From: Paenibacillus daejeonensis DSM 15491
GTDB taxonomy: Bacteria > Bacillota > Bacilli > Paenibacillales > Paenibacillaceae
DNA: 64,000 nucleotides
Reading direction: 5' to 3'
Assembly: GCF_000378385.1 (NCBI RefSeq)
Contig: NZ_KB899671.1
Coordinates: forward strand, 115,137-179,136
Of this stretch, positions 8,135-16,929 are shown piece after piece. Positions within the stretch are counted from its first letter, which is position 1, and the number at the start of each line of letters is the position of its first letter. Both the position numbers and the translations under genes were made by a program. Below the pieces are notes generated by a model. That model ran no database searches. It had not been told where the DNA came from and saw only the letters and a list, made by a program, of their open reading frames with translations.

Positions 8135-9877
8135 CTAGTCCAGCATCGATTCCAGCTGCTGCCGGTCATATTGCTCCTTGTACCAGCCCCCGCGAGCGAG
8201 CAGCTGCTCATGCGTTCCTTCTTCCGTCACCCGGCCATCCTCCATCACGAGGATATGATCCGCGTGCTGGACGGCGGAGAGGCGATGGGTCGTAATGAGC
8301 GTCGTCTTTCCTGCTCGTTCCTGGCGGATGCCCTCGATAATCTCGGCTTCTGTCTTGGCATCGACCGCCGAGAGTGTATCATCGAGCAGCAAAATTTCGG
8401 GATCCGCAATGATCGCCCGGGCGATGCTGACCCGCTGCTTCTGACCACCGGAGAGTGCGACGCCCTTCTCACCGACCATCGTCCCCAGACCGTCAGGCAA
8501 ATGCTCAATATCCTTGGCGAAGGATGCGCGGACCAATGCCCGCTGCATATCGTCCTCCGTGGCATCCGGCTTGCCGAACAAAATATTGTCACGGATCGAA
8601 CGGGAGAACAGGAACGGCTGCTGCGGCACATAGCCGATCCATCCCAGCACTTGATCCTGGTCCAGCTGATCCAGCGGTACGCCATTCATGGCAAGAACGC
8701 CTGTGCCGTACGGATACTCGCGCAGCAGCTGCTTGAGCAGTGTCGTCTTGCCGCTGCCTGTACGTCCGACGATACCGAGCGTCTGTCCGCGCTGGAGCGT
8801 GAACGAGACCTGCTTCAGATTATCCGTCTGAGAAGAGGGATAACGGAAGGTGACGCCGCGGAACTCAATCGTCTCCGGCTCGCTCAGGCGGACCGGATCC
8901 TCCGCTTCCCGCACATCCACCGGATAGCCGAGTGTCTCCTGCACCCGGTCCAGGGAGGCGTTGCCGCGCTGCATAATGTTGATGAGCTCGCCGATGGCGA
9001 ACATCGGCCAGATCAGCATGCCCAGGAACACGTTGAAGGAAACCAGCTCTCCGAGCGTAATCTCGCCCCGGAAGACAAGATAGCCGCCGTAGCTGAGGCC
9101 GATCAGATAGCTCAGTCCCACCAAGATTTTCATCGTGGGCTCGAAGAGCGCATCGATCCGCGCCACCTCGATATTGCGGCCCAGCACCTCATCGGTTTTG
9201 GCCTGAAACCGCCCTTCATCCGCCGCTTCCTGAACGAACGCCCGCGTGACGCGGACACCCGCCACCGACTCCAGCACCTGATCGTTCAGCTCGCCAAACG
9301 AATCCTGGGCAGCCATGAAGCGGTCATGGATCTTTTTGCCAAGATAACTCATGATAATGGCCACGAGTGGCAGGGGCAGCAGCGCCGCCAGCGTCAGCTT
9401 CCAGCTAATCAGAATACACATAACCGCCAGAATGGTCAGCATGAACAGCGTTGAGTCAATCAGCGTCAGAATGCCGAAGCCCGCTGTCGTGGCGATAGCC
9501 CCCAGATCATTGGTCGACCGCGCCATGAGATCGCCCGTCCGGTTGCGCTCGTAGAAGGTCGGCGTCATCTTCATGAAATGCCGCATCAGACGGAAGCGCA
9601 GCAGCCGTTCCAGGACGAACGAGCCGCCGAATAGCTGGTAGAACCAGACATACGTCATGATGTAGCCAACAACGGTTATGCCGCCCCATAGCAGCAGGGT
9701 GTTATAAAAGCCCGGCTCGCTCAAGGTTCCCAGTGCAATCCCGTCAATCGTGTAGCCGATCAGCCAGGGCGGGATGACCTCCAGCAGGCCGACGAGTGCC
9801 AGCAAGGTAACCGCTATTGCGTAGCGTTTCCAATGCATGGCGAAAAACCAGTTTAATTTCTTCAGTACAACAAACAT
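8135..9877 (-). CDS. bmrC: BmrC/YheI-like subunit of a heterodimeric multidrug ABC exporter
   Basis: A 580-residue half-transporter with six membrane helices (to about residue 320) and an ATPase domain: Walker A GRTGSGKTT (371-379), signature LSGGQ (475-479) and Walker B ILLLDD. The usual catalytic glutamate is replaced by Asp500, the degenerate-site hallmark of BmrC-type subunits. Its partner at 5797 keeps the glutamate, so one of the two ATP sites should be catalytically weak. The start ATG is preceded by an in-frame stop, fixing it; GGGGAC lies about eight bases ahead. Upstream sit a leader peptide and terminator (10000-10160) that probably gate expression in response to translation-blocking drugs. 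Confidence 0.88.
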   Translation of the reverse strand: MFVVLKKLNWFFAMHWKRYAIAVTLLALVGLLEVIPPWLIGYTIDGIALGTLSEPGFYNTLLLWGGITVVGYIMTYVWFYQLFGGSFVLERLLRFRLMRHFMKMTPTFYERNRTGDLMARSTNDLGAIATTAGFGILTLIDSTLFMLTILAVMCILISWKLTLAALLPLPLVAIIMSYLGKKIHDRFMAAQDSFGELNDQVLESVAGVRVTRAFVQEAADEGRFQAKTDEVLGRNIEVARIDALFEPTMKILVGLSYLIGLSYGGYLVFRGEITLGELVSFNVFLGMLIWPMFAIGELINIMQRGNASLDRVQETLGYPVDVREAEDPVRLSEPETIEFRGVTFRYPSSQTDNLKQVSFTLQRGQTLGIVGRTGSGKTTLLKQLLREYPYGTGVLAMNGVPLDQLDQDQVLGWIGYVPQQPFLFSRSIRDNILFGKPDATEDDMQRALVRASFAKDIEHLPDGLGTMVGEKGVALSGGQKQRVSIARAIIADPEILLLDDTLSAVDAKTEAEIIEGIRQERAGKTTLITTHRLSAVQHADHILVMEDGRVTEEGTHEQLLARGGWYKEQYDRQQLESMLD

Positions 9878-9999
9878 TCACTCACGTCCCCGCATGGTAT
9901 GGATCAAAAATAAAAGAAGCCCACCGCCGCAAGCGATGCGCTCCTATGTACGCCACAGCTTCAAGCACCCGCAAGCGGGCGTCACATGCTGATAAGCGC

Positions 10000-10049
10000 A
10001 AAAAAGGGGCGCATGATTACGTCGATGCCGCAACGTAATCACACGCCCC
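10000..10049 (-). terminator. attenuator terminator upstream of bmrC-like gene
   Basis: On the minus strand a 17-bp stem (arms at 10033-10049 and 10006-10022, including two G-U pairs that form only in this transcript) with a 10-base loop is followed by TTTTTT (10005-10000). It starts 24 bases after the leader ORF stop. Its 5' arm (GCGTG..GATTACG) can alternatively pair with CGTAATC and CACGC inside the leader ORF (10089-10104), which would be an antiterminator. Confidence 0.85.
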
Positions 10050-10073
10050 GCCCGTCTGAACGGCCCAGCCGTC

Positions 10074-10160
10074 CTATCGGGTGTCTATGCGTGAGGAGAT
10101 TACGCCACTGAATGGTACACCTGCTGCTACATGTCCGTGGTTCTCTACAGTGGAATTCAT
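10074..10160 (-). CDS. 28-residue leader peptide of the bmrCD-like operon (bmrB-like)
   Basis: A short ORF beginning MNSTVENHGH and ending ISSRIDTR, with a near-perfect AAAGGAGGT nine bases ahead of its ATG and its own promoter at 10211-10239. It lies between the promoter and an intrinsic terminator, in front of the exporter genes. Codons 19-24 (GGC GTA ATC TCC TCA CGC) contain the sequence that can pair with the terminator 5' arm. In B. subtilis, bmrCD is governed by ribosome-mediated attenuation over a leader gene (bmrB); by analogy, ribosomes translating through would allow termination and ribosomes stalled early would prevent it. The peptide itself may have no function. Confidence 0.8.
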   Translation of the reverse strand: MNSTVENHGHVAAGVPFSGVISSRIDTR

Positions 10161-10210
10161 ATGACGCAACCTCCTTTCTGATCCAAATAAGATGTCAAAA
10201 TCTATTTGTC

Positions 10211-10239
10211 ACTTTATCACCGCTACTAATTCCTGTCAA
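10211..10239 (-). promoter_or_regulatory. sigma-A promoter of the leader-bmrC-bmrD transcript
   Basis: Minus strand TTGACA (complement of 10234-10239), 17-base spacer, TAAAGT (complement of 10211-10216). The -35 is perfect. It lies about 50 bases upstream of the leader ATG. Confidence 0.75.
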
Positions 10240-10308
10240 CACAATTTTGTCACAAATACGCCAAGTCTCAATTTGACTTCGTTGTCGAAGGGTACGCTTC
10301 TCCCCTCT

Positions 10309-11739
10309 TTAGGTCAATCGTTCGACGAGTCTGCGGCTCTCTTCATTGAGCCCTGTAATCTCCACCTTCGTACCAGCCTGCTCATAGCGGCCAACCACCT
10401 TGGAGATCGCAGTAACAGCCGAATGATCCCAGACATGAGAGGCTTTGAAGTCAATGATTACCCGCTCTGGATCACCTGCCGGGTCGAACAGTTCACCGAA
10501 GTGGCTCATCGTGCCAAAAAACATCTGACCGCGGATCACATAGCGTTTTACACCACTCTGTTCAAGCTGGCTCTCTGCTGAGATACGGGCAATCCGCCAG
10601 CCGAAGATAACAGCGCTGATCAGAATGCCGACCAGCACACCCAGTGCCAAATTATGCGTGTAGAGTACGACGCCAACCGTCGCTAGCATAACAAACGTAT
10701 CCGCCACCGGCGCCTTGTGCAGCGTTTTGAGTGAGCTGACGTCAAAGGTGGCGATGGCAATTGTGATCATGACTCCGACGAGCGCCCCCATCGGAATCTG
10801 AGCCACAATATCGCCCATCACGAGAATGAGGAACAGCAGGAACACTCCGGCTGTCATGGTCGACAACCGGCTCCGGCCGCCCGACTTGATGTTAACCAGA
10901 GACTGACCAATCATCGCACAGCCCGCCATGCCGCCGAAGAAGCCGTTAACCGTATTGGCGATCCCCTGACCACGGACTTCGACGTTCTTGTCACTCTTGG
11001 TATCCGTCATCTCATCGAGAATGGTGGCCGTGAGCAACGACTCCAAGATGCCAACAACTGCCAAGCTCAGCGAATACGGCAGGATAATCCAGAGCGTTTC
11101 CAGCGTCCACTCAATGAGTGGCAGGTGAAAAATCGGCAGCGTCGTCGCGATGGCCCCGACATCCTGCACGGTCTTCAGCTCCAGCCCGCCTGCAATGGCA
11201 ATGACCGACATGACGACAATGGCCACAAGTGCCGACGGGATAGCCTTCGTATAGCGAGGCAGCAGATAGATAATGGCAATCGTCGCCGCCACCATGGCAT
11301 ACATCACCCAGGACGCGCCTTGAAAATGAGTCAACTGCGTGGTGAAGATCAGAATGCCGAGCGCGTTCAGGAAGCCCACGATGACGGGATGGGGAATAAA
11401 GCTTAGAAACCGTCCAAAACGCAGTACGCCAAGCACGAATTGAATCATTCCTGTCAAAATGGTGGCCGCTAGCAAATACTCCAGACCATGCTCCGCCACA
11501 AGCGAAACCATAATCAGTGCCATCGCGCCAGTAGCCGCCGAAATCATGCCTGGACGTCCGCCAAAAATCGAGATAACCACAGCAATACAAAACGACGCAT
11601 GCAAACCTACCGTAGGATCGACTCCGGCCATGAGGGAGAAGGCGATCGCTTCGGGAATCAGCGCCAGCGCCACGGTAATCCCCGCCAGTACGTCCATCCG
11701 TATGTTGGAGAACCACGACTTATGCAGTTGTTGTAACAC
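10309..11739 (-). CDS. SulP family anion transporter with C-terminal STAS domain
   Basis: A roughly 476-residue inner-membrane transporter. The N-terminal part has the SulP signature ([24 protein letters not shown], split here from position about 10) and 10-12 hydrophobic segments; the last 80 residues ([19 protein letters not shown]) form a STAS domain. SulP members move sulfate, bicarbonate or related anions; the substrate here is not evident. I place the start at a GTG (11739) because AGAAAGGAC precedes it with good spacing and the length matches short bacterial SulP proteins. An upstream in-frame GTG at 11850 would add 37 low-complexity residues without a clear ribosome site. It is transcribed toward the bmr leader, with no obvious terminator between. 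Confidence 0.85.
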   Translation of the reverse strand: MLQQLHKSWFSNIRMDVLAGITVALALIPEAIAFSLMAGVDPTVGLHASFCIAVVISIFGGRPGMISAATGAMALIMVSLVAEHGLEYLLAATILTGMIQFVLGVLRFGRFLSFIPHPVIVGFLNALGILIFTTQLTHFQGASWVMYAMVAATIAIIYLLPRYTKAIPSALVAIVVMSVIAIAGGLELKTVQDVGAIATTLPIFHLPLIEWTLETLWIILPYSLSLAVVGILESLLTATILDEMTDTKSDKNVEVRGQGIANTVNGFFGGMAGCAMIGQSLVNIKSGGRSRLSTMTAGVFLLFLILVMGDIVAQIPMGALVGVMITIAIATFDVSSLKTLHKAPVADTFVMLATVGVVLYTHNLALGVLVGILISAVIFGWRIARISAESQLEQSGVKRYVIRGQMFFGTMSHFGELFDPAGDPERVIIDFKASHVWDHSAVTAISKVVGRYEQAGTKVEITGLNEESRRLVERLT

Positions 11740-12034
11740 CCGTAATCTGTCCTTTCTTGCCAATTGGGAATAGGACGCCCCGGTGACGTCCTCTGACTTA
11801 AGTGTCGCGATATTCAGACCGCGCGACTGCGGGTATTGCTGATCCTCCACTCTCAGAAAGATCGGGGCCGATGTTCAACAGGGCTTATTATACACCAGGC
11901 TGCTTGTTTAAACCATCCTGTTTTTTGAATATGGCCGCTAAGGTAGAGCCCCTGATCATCCTGCGTAAACGATTGCACTCTTGTCCAACGTTCGATAGAG
12001 TAAAAGGTATGACAAGTACAGGGAGGAATGGCAA

Positions 12035-13054
12035 GTGACACTGAAACTGTGCACGATTGGTGGGTCCGGACATCTGGCCTATGTACTGAGAGATCTGCCG
12101 CGGCTGCCTGAGGTCGAGTGGGTAGGCTATGCGCCAGGGGATGAAGAGGAACGGGAGGAAACCCTGGCCAAGACGGCATCGCTTGCCAAGTCGGCGGGAT
12201 TGGAGGTGCCTCGTTTCTTCGAGAATTGGCGGGAGATGCTGGATACCCAGCAGCCCGACGTGGCGGCGGTAGACAGCCATTTTGCACGGCATGCGACGAT
12301 TGGCATCGAGACGCTGCGGCGTGGCATCCACCTGTTTCTGGAGAAGCCGCTCGCGACGGAACGGGAGCAGCTGCAGGAGCTGCGACTCGCGTATGACGCC
12401 TCCGGTGTCCAGCTCGCAGCCATGCATGGTTTGCGCTATGCGCCTGCCTTCCATGCTGCGTGGGAGGCCGTCCAAGCCGGTGCGATCGGCCGCATCAAGC
12501 TGATGCATGCCCAGAAATCATACCGGCTCGGCGAACGCCCGGCCATCTACCGGAGTCGGGACACGTATGGCGGCACGATTCCATGGGTGGGCAGTCACGC
12601 GGTGGATTGGCTGCTGTGGTTTGCCGGGACGGAATTCCGTTCCGTCTATGCCGTTCACTCTAGCCAGGACAACGCCGGACACGGTGACCTGGAGATGACC
12701 GCGCTGTGTCAGTTCCGGATGGGAGGCGATATCCAGGCCTCCGTCAGTCTGGACTACCTGCGGCCTGCTGGCGCGCCTTCGCATGCCGACGATCGAATCC
12801 GGATTGCCGGCACAGCTGGGATTGTCGAGGTGCGGGATGGACAAGCGCTGCTGATCGAGGCCGACAGCGATGGGATTCACACGCTTGCGCCGAAGCCGCA
12901 ACCGGGGATCTTCGAGGATTTTGTGCGTCAGCTACGCACAGGCGAGTCTTGCCGCATCAGCGCCGAGGAAAGCTTCGCCGTGACCGAGGCCTGCCTCCTC
13001 GCGCGAACGTCGGCCGACACGGGCCAAGCTATCTCCTTCCCTTCGCAGGCCTAG
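12035..13054 (+). CDS. Gfo/Idh/MocA family oxidoreductase
   Basis: A 339-residue cytosolic NAD(P)-dependent dehydrogenase-like protein. The N-terminal Rossmann motif is IGGSGHLA (8-15), the family EKP motif is LEKPLA (102-107, Lys104 being the usual catalytic lysine), and the C-terminal half is the alpha/beta dimerisation domain of the family. The GTG start follows GGAGG by eight bases. Members act on sugars, inositols or their derivatives; the substrate cannot be read from the sequence. It stands alone, followed by repeat array 2 and a strong terminator at 13445. Confidence 0.85.
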   Translation: MTLKLCTIGGSGHLAYVLRDLPRLPEVEWVGYAPGDEEEREETLAKTASLAKSAGLEVPRFFENWREMLDTQQPDVAAVDSHFARHATIGIETLRRGIHLFLEKPLATEREQLQELRLAYDASGVQLAAMHGLRYAPAFHAAWEAVQAGAIGRIKLMHAQKSYRLGERPAIYRSRDTYGGTIPWVGSHAVDWLLWFAGTEFRSVYAVHSSQDNAGHGDLEMTALCQFRMGGDIQASVSLDYLRPAGAPSHADDRIRIAGTAGIVEVRDGQALLIEADSDGIHTLAPKPQPGIFEDFVRQLRTGESCRISAEESFAVTEACLLARTSADTGQAISFPSQA

Positions 13055-13084
13055 CCCGTGTAGCGCGAATTCCACAGGGCGCGC

Positions 13085-13397
13085 GTGGCAGAATTGCGTG
13101 CGAATAGAGGAAGAAAGGTGTGTTACAGGCGGCACTTGGCGGAATTGCGTGCGAATAGAGGAAGAAAGGTGCGCTACAGCCAGCGCGGTGCGGGTTTGCG
13201 AGTAAATAGAGGAAGAAAGGTGTGTTACAGGCGGCGCTTGGCAGAATTGCGTGCGAATAGAGGAAGAAAGGTGCGTTACAGCTGGCGCATGATGGGAATG
13301 CGGGCGAATAGAGGAAGAAAGGTGTGTTACAGGCGGCACTTGGCGGAATTGCGTGCAAATAGAGGAAGAAAAGTTCGTTACAGTTGGCGAGTGGCGG
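13085..13397 (+). repeat. 51-bp tandem repeat array 2 (6 copies)
   Basis: Conserved blocks AATAGAGGAAGAAAGG start at 13103, 13154, 13205, 13256, 13307 and 13358, strictly 51 bp apart. Alternating units share near-identical variable parts (GCGGCACTTGGCGGAATTG in several), suggesting recent unit duplication. The array lies between the oxidoreductase stop and its terminator, so it is probably transcribed as a 3' untranslated region. Confidence 0.95.
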
Positions 13398-13444
13398 ACT
13401 CTACGATATCTCCTCTTTGGTGATCGAGGTCCTTCCTTGTGCGA

Positions 13445-13495
13445 GGGCACCCACTGTACGTCATCCGATGGACGTACGGTGGGTGCCCCTTTTTT
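13445..13495 (+). terminator. intrinsic terminator after the oxidoreductase and array 2
   Basis: GGGCACCCAC-T-GTACGTC pairs with GACGTAC-G-GTGGGTGCCC (one mismatch, loop of 8), followed by a run of T on the plus strand. Confidence 0.85.
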
Positions 13496-13529
13496 CATGT
13501 TAGGTCAATGACATACCTGCTATTCAGCT

Positions 13530-14108
13530 TTATTGCTCAGCAGCTGCGGTCTTGGCCTTCTCCTGCAGCTTCAACTCGTGCCAGTGCAGCTCCTCGACCA
13601 GTTGGGCCGCGGAAGCATCCAAGCGCAGCAGGAGCTCAGGTGACAAGCCATGCTCCCCACCCTCCAGACGCTCTACCCATTGGTCTACCGCATAGACACC
13701 GCCAAGGATGTTGCGAGCGCCCAGGGCATTCAGGACCGGCTTCAAGGAATAGTCGATGGCCAGCAGATGCGCCAGGGACCCGCCAATGAACAGCGGCAGC
13801 GCGATTTTGTCTCGCAAACCGGTCTGTGGCAGCAAATCCAGGAACGCCTTCAGCACCCCTGTATAGGAGGCCTTATATACCGGGCTTGCGATAACGACGC
13901 CGTCTGCTTCGGCTACCACGCCAACCGCCTTCACGATTGCCTCGTCGCCGAACTTGGCGTGCAGCAGTGCCTCAGCAGGCAGATCTGCTACCCGAATGTG
14001 ACTAATCTTGTGTCCATCCGCCACCCACTTGCTCTCCACATAGTTAATCAATCCGTTCAACCGCGAGCCCGGGGTCGGACTGCCGGAGATAATTACGATA
14101 TGACTCAT
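13530..14108 (-). CDS. SsuE-like NADPH-dependent FMN reductase
   Basis: A 192-residue flavodoxin-fold reductase. It opens with MSHIVIISGSPTPGSRLNG, the phosphate-binding loop of the SsuE family, and carries ASPVYKASYTGVLKAFLDLLP (about 75-95), the flavin-contact segment of that family. It should use NAD(P)H to reduce FMN for a partner monooxygenase, but no ssuABCD or monooxygenase gene is adjacent, so the partner is unknown. Of two tandem ATGs, the second sits seven bases after GGAGG and is chosen as start. Confidence 0.8.
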   Translation of the reverse strand: MSHIVIISGSPTPGSRLNGLINYVESKWVADGHKISHIRVADLPAEALLHAKFGDEAIVKAVGVVAEADGVVIASPVYKASYTGVLKAFLDLLPQTGLRDKIALPLFIGGSLAHLLAIDYSLKPVLNALGARNILGGVYAVDQWVERLEGGEHGLSPELLLRLDASAAQLVEELHWHELKLQEKAKTAAAEQ

Positions 14109-14302
14109 CATGTCCCCTCCATTCTGTAACCTATTATAGTCGATATCCGACAATAAGTCAGCTATCTTTACTCGAATGTTTCCCCATCGGAAATATAGGT
14201 ATTTTTAACATGCTAGGAGAGTGCTCCGAAATGTCCTGCGCACACCAAGAGCAATGACCGCTATTCTTCGTTAGTTGATAAGCAGGGGTCACCTGCTGCC
14301 TG

Positions 14303-14485
14303 TTACAGCCCGCCGCGATAGCGCTTCTCAGCAATATAGAGATCCAACGCAACAATTGCTCGCAAGAGCACCTTGATGAGCAGATAGAGCGCGTACGCCC
14401 CCATCAGGATGAGCACTCCACCTGCTATGAACATAAGGAAAGGCAATATCGAGATTACTATATTACCACCGCCTCCAAAATACAT
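14303..14485 (-). CDS. small glycine-rich membrane protein, unknown
   Basis: About 60 residues. A glycine-rich N-terminus (MYFGGGGN) precedes one or two hydrophobic segments (ISILPFLMFIAGG and GAYALYLLIKVLLRAIVAL) and a charged tail (IAEKRYRGGL). AAAGGGGGAATT lies immediately upstream of two tandem ATGs. I do not recognise a family. It is short but has clear coding character and a ribosome site. Confidence 0.6.
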   Translation of the reverse strand: MYFGGGGNIVISILPFLMFIAGGVLILMGAYALYLLIKVLLRAIVALDLYIAEKRYRGGL

Positions 14486-14632
14486 CATAATTCCCCCTTT
14501 ATCTGCGTAACGTGATAAGAGGGTATACGAATTCCATTTGTTTGAGGTTTCGGGCATTTCGCCCAATTGAAAAAGCCGCAGCGGCGTCTTCACGCTTCTT
14601 ACTGCGGCTCCTGAAGATTCACAATCGAATGC

Positions 14633-15700
14633 TTATGCCAAGTGCTGCGCAGACCGCTCGCTGGCAAGCTCCGCTTCCTTGGCAAGAATGTACATCGCTG
14701 AGCTCCAGCCCAGCGGCGTGTTCACATTGGGCGTGGCAGAGCCTTGGTAGTACAGCTCTGGCAGGCAGCCCGGCTCCGTCATCACGTCTTCGCTCCAGCG
14801 AATATAGCGGCGCGCCTCTTCCGGATTGCCCAGCTCCAGATGGCACAGTGCCAGCCACGGCAGGCCAAAGGTCCACTCCGCCTCGGTTCCTTCGTAGAAG
14901 GCCAGAGGCTGGCCCCGTCCATGCTCTGCCTCCAGGGTGCTGTAATAGCTGTCTCCCTCGTAGCGGATGACCCCTCGCTCCCGCAGGAGGCGCTGCTCGA
15001 CAGCGTTAACGATGGTCTCGGCCATTACGCCGGAGAACAAGCGGTACGGATAGATCAGGCTCAATTGGGCCAGATCCACCGGCTTATCTTTACTTTCCGC
15101 CGGGAACAGCTCGAGCAGCGTCCGTAGTCCCTTCTCTACCAAGCCCTGAGGTACTGCGGCGATTCGTTCGACTGCCTTGAGGCCTGCCACGCACGCGCCA
15201 ACTGACGAGGCATGAATTTCCCGCCATTCCTCCCACATCCCGTTATCCGCATCCTCCCAGTAACGAACATGCTCCAGGTAGTGGACCAGCTTTTGCACCA
15301 TTCGCGCATCTCTGCCGTCACGCAGCATCGTCTTGCCGCGCTTCAATCCCGCTCCTACTCCGAATAAAAACGCGCCAATGGTATCGTGCTGGATATGTCC
15401 CCATTCCTCATGATGAACCTCTTTCACCTGGTCATGAGAATAACGGGCATGCAGATATTCCCATGGATGATGCGGTCGCTGCATCGCAATCCAGTCAAGC
15501 TTCCACTCATAATCCAGGAACAGGTCAAAGAGACGGTAAAAAGTTTTTTCGTACGCCTGCGTCGTCTTGTCCAAATGGGGTAATGACATATAAATACTGT
15601 CTCGAATCCATACGTAACGGTAATCCTGCGAAGGACTGGCAATATACAAACCGTGAGGCAAACAAAGCTTGTTCAGTACAGCATAGCTATCTGTCAGCAT
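14633..15700 (-). CDS. GH15-like (glucoamylase-fold) glycoside hydrolase
   Basis: A 355-residue protein with (alpha/alpha)6-barrel features typical of GH15-like proteins: RYVWIRDSIYMSLP near the N-terminus, WEEWREIHASSVGAC in the middle and NTPLGWSSAMYI near the C-terminus. It lacks a signal peptide and is shorter than full glucoamylases, so it is probably cytosolic and may act on short alpha-glucans. The start is the ATG eight bases after AAGGAGG (15700); an upstream in-frame ATG at 15745 lacks such a site. The catalytic acid cannot be assigned with certainty. Confidence 0.7.
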   Translation of the reverse strand: MLTDSYAVLNKLCLPHGLYIASPSQDYRYVWIRDSIYMSLPHLDKTTQAYEKTFYRLFDLFLDYEWKLDWIAMQRPHHPWEYLHARYSHDQVKEVHHEEWGHIQHDTIGAFLFGVGAGLKRGKTMLRDGRDARMVQKLVHYLEHVRYWEDADNGMWEEWREIHASSVGACVAGLKAVERIAAVPQGLVEKGLRTLLELFPAESKDKPVDLAQLSLIYPYRLFSGVMAETIVNAVEQRLLRERGVIRYEGDSYYSTLEAEHGRGQPLAFYEGTEAEWTFGLPWLALCHLELGNPEEARRYIRWSEDVMTEPGCLPELYYQGSATPNVNTPLGWSSAMYILAKEAELASERSAQHLA

Positions 15701-15876
15701 CGTCGATTCCTCCTTGGCACCCGTGGTGACTACTTTGTCACTCATTGTGACCGGACGGTGACAACTTTAAACCCTGCCATCGTTCGAGCAATTTCGCAGC
15801 CGGAAGATGGTATCGTATATACATGACGAAGGGCCTGCACGACCAAATTCACTTTGCATGAGGAGATGACGCGTTT

Positions 15877-16095
15877 ATGAGCCACATCTGCTGTATCCGG
15901 GTCAATGAAGATTCCATACCGGTCAATTTGGTTGGTACGGATCAGAAGCTGATTCCTTTTCTGCTTTCTGTATTGAATAGTCAGGAAGCGCTTTTATCTC
16001 ATTTGAAGGACAAAATCATCAGCATCGACTTGTTCAGTACGGACGCCATCCTCTATTACAAGAATGGTCATCGGACCCGCATGCCCATTTTCTAG
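15877..16095 (+). CDS. small hypothetical protein (72 aa)
   Basis: A 72-residue soluble protein beginning MSHICCIRVNEDSIP and ending YYKNGHRTRMPIF, with GAGGAG about 12 bases ahead of the ATG. A terminator hairpin follows at 16203. No family recognised; length, ribosome site and terminator support a real gene. Confidence 0.6.
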   Translation: MSHICCIRVNEDSIPVNLVGTDQKLIPFLLSVLNSQEALLSHLKDKIISIDLFSTDAILYYKNGHRTRMPIF

Positions 16096-16202
16096 CAGGG
16101 CTTGCTTCTTTCTTAGGATATGATAGCTAGTATCGAGAGGTTAAGGCGCTCACTGCAGGTTCCGCAGCGGCCCTCACGCAGGATAATCGATCGATGAACG
16201 TC

Positions 16203-16227
16203 AACTGGACTCCGGTCCAGTTTTTTT
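16203..16227 (+). terminator. intrinsic terminator after the 72-aa gene
   Basis: AACTGGAC - TCCG - GTCCAGTT followed by a T run: a perfect 8-bp stem on the plus strand. Confidence 0.85.
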
Positions 16228-16335
16228 GTTGACCTCCAGGAGGACGACGAACGCTTCAATCCTGTGCTATTGTAGAGATAACAGGCAGGCTAGCCGCAAC
16301 AGCCTGTACTTTACATAAGAGAAGGAGCTGATTCT

Positions 16336-16845
16336 ATGCAAAGGAAAGCTGTCCTTGGAGCCGTCTTGCTCCTCTTCGGCGTCTTTCTGTTTTTGGGCCA
16401 GTCGATTAACTACAGCACGGGACAATTGTTTGCGTACTTCTGGCCAACCCTATTCGTCATCCCGCTGGGCTTGTTTTTCCACTGGATGTATTTCTCCCTG
16501 ATCGGGCGCAATGGGGTAGGACTGCTGATTCCGGGTGGTATTCTTATTACGGCCGGCTTCATCTGCCAGATTGCCATGCTCTTTAATAACTGGTATTACA
16601 TGTGGCCCGGCTTCATCCTGGCGCCAGCTGTCGGATTGTTTGAATTCTACTGGTTTGGCTACCGCAACAAATGGATTCTGTTGCCGGTACAGATTCTCAC
16701 GGTATTGTCGCTGCTGTTCTTCGCCATCTTCACAGCAGGCGGCCTTCTCAGTCAGCTAAGCGGCGGCCAATCGGCCATCGGATTGCTGCTGATTGTTGCC
16801 GGTGCCTATCTGCTGGTGGCGCGCCAGCGCCGCAGCGTCGGATAA
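16336..16845 (+). CDS. LiaI/LiaF-like multi-helix membrane protein
   Basis: A 169-residue protein that is almost entirely hydrophobic, with about six predicted membrane segments. The opening (KAVLGAVLLLFGVFLFLGQ) and a repeated 'F.WPxxxxxxG' pattern (YFWPTLFVIPLGLFF and YMWPGFILAPAVGLFE) resemble the LiaI/LiaF N-terminal transmembrane region (DUF5668 type). The start follows GAGAAGGAGC. It is monocistronic with a strong hairpin downstream. The function is unknown; a cell-envelope role is only an inference from the resemblance. Confidence 0.7.
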   Translation: MQRKAVLGAVLLLFGVFLFLGQSINYSTGQLFAYFWPTLFVIPLGLFFHWMYFSLIGRNGVGLLIPGGILITAGFICQIAMLFNNWYYMWPGFILAPAVGLFEFYWFGYRNKWILLPVQILTVLSLLFFAIFTAGGLLSQLSGGQSAIGLLLIVAGAYLLVARQRRSVG

Positions 16846-16859
16846 GACCGCACAACGAC

Positions 16860-16904
16860 ACACAGCAAGGCCCCCTCACCCGAAATGAGGGGGCCTTGCT
16901 GTGT
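16860..16904. terminator. 19-bp perfect inverted repeat between convergent genes
   Basis: ACACAGCAAGGCCCCCTCA (16860-16878) and its exact complement (16886-16904) around a 7-base loop, positioned between the convergent genes ending at 16845 and 16930. Likely terminates from both sides, although U tracts are poor. Confidence 0.75.
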
Positions 16905-16929
16905 TCAATCGTGCTCTGAGCTGCAGCCT

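Noticed and set aside
9905..9985. Second attenuator between the bmr terminator and bmrC
   Set aside because: A CCCGC-TT-GCGGG hairpin and a T-rich stretch exist, but they are 50 bases apart and do not form a terminator together.
11740..11850. N-terminal extension of the SulP gene to the GTG at 11850
   Set aside because: No ribosome site for it, and the internal GTG at 11739 has AGAAAGGAC at good spacing; the extension lacks family similarity.
13085..13423. ORFs across repeat arrays (also at 657-1050, 38330-38931, 48648-49032)
   Set aside because: They exist because 51 is divisible by three; no consistent start, ribosome site or codon bias.
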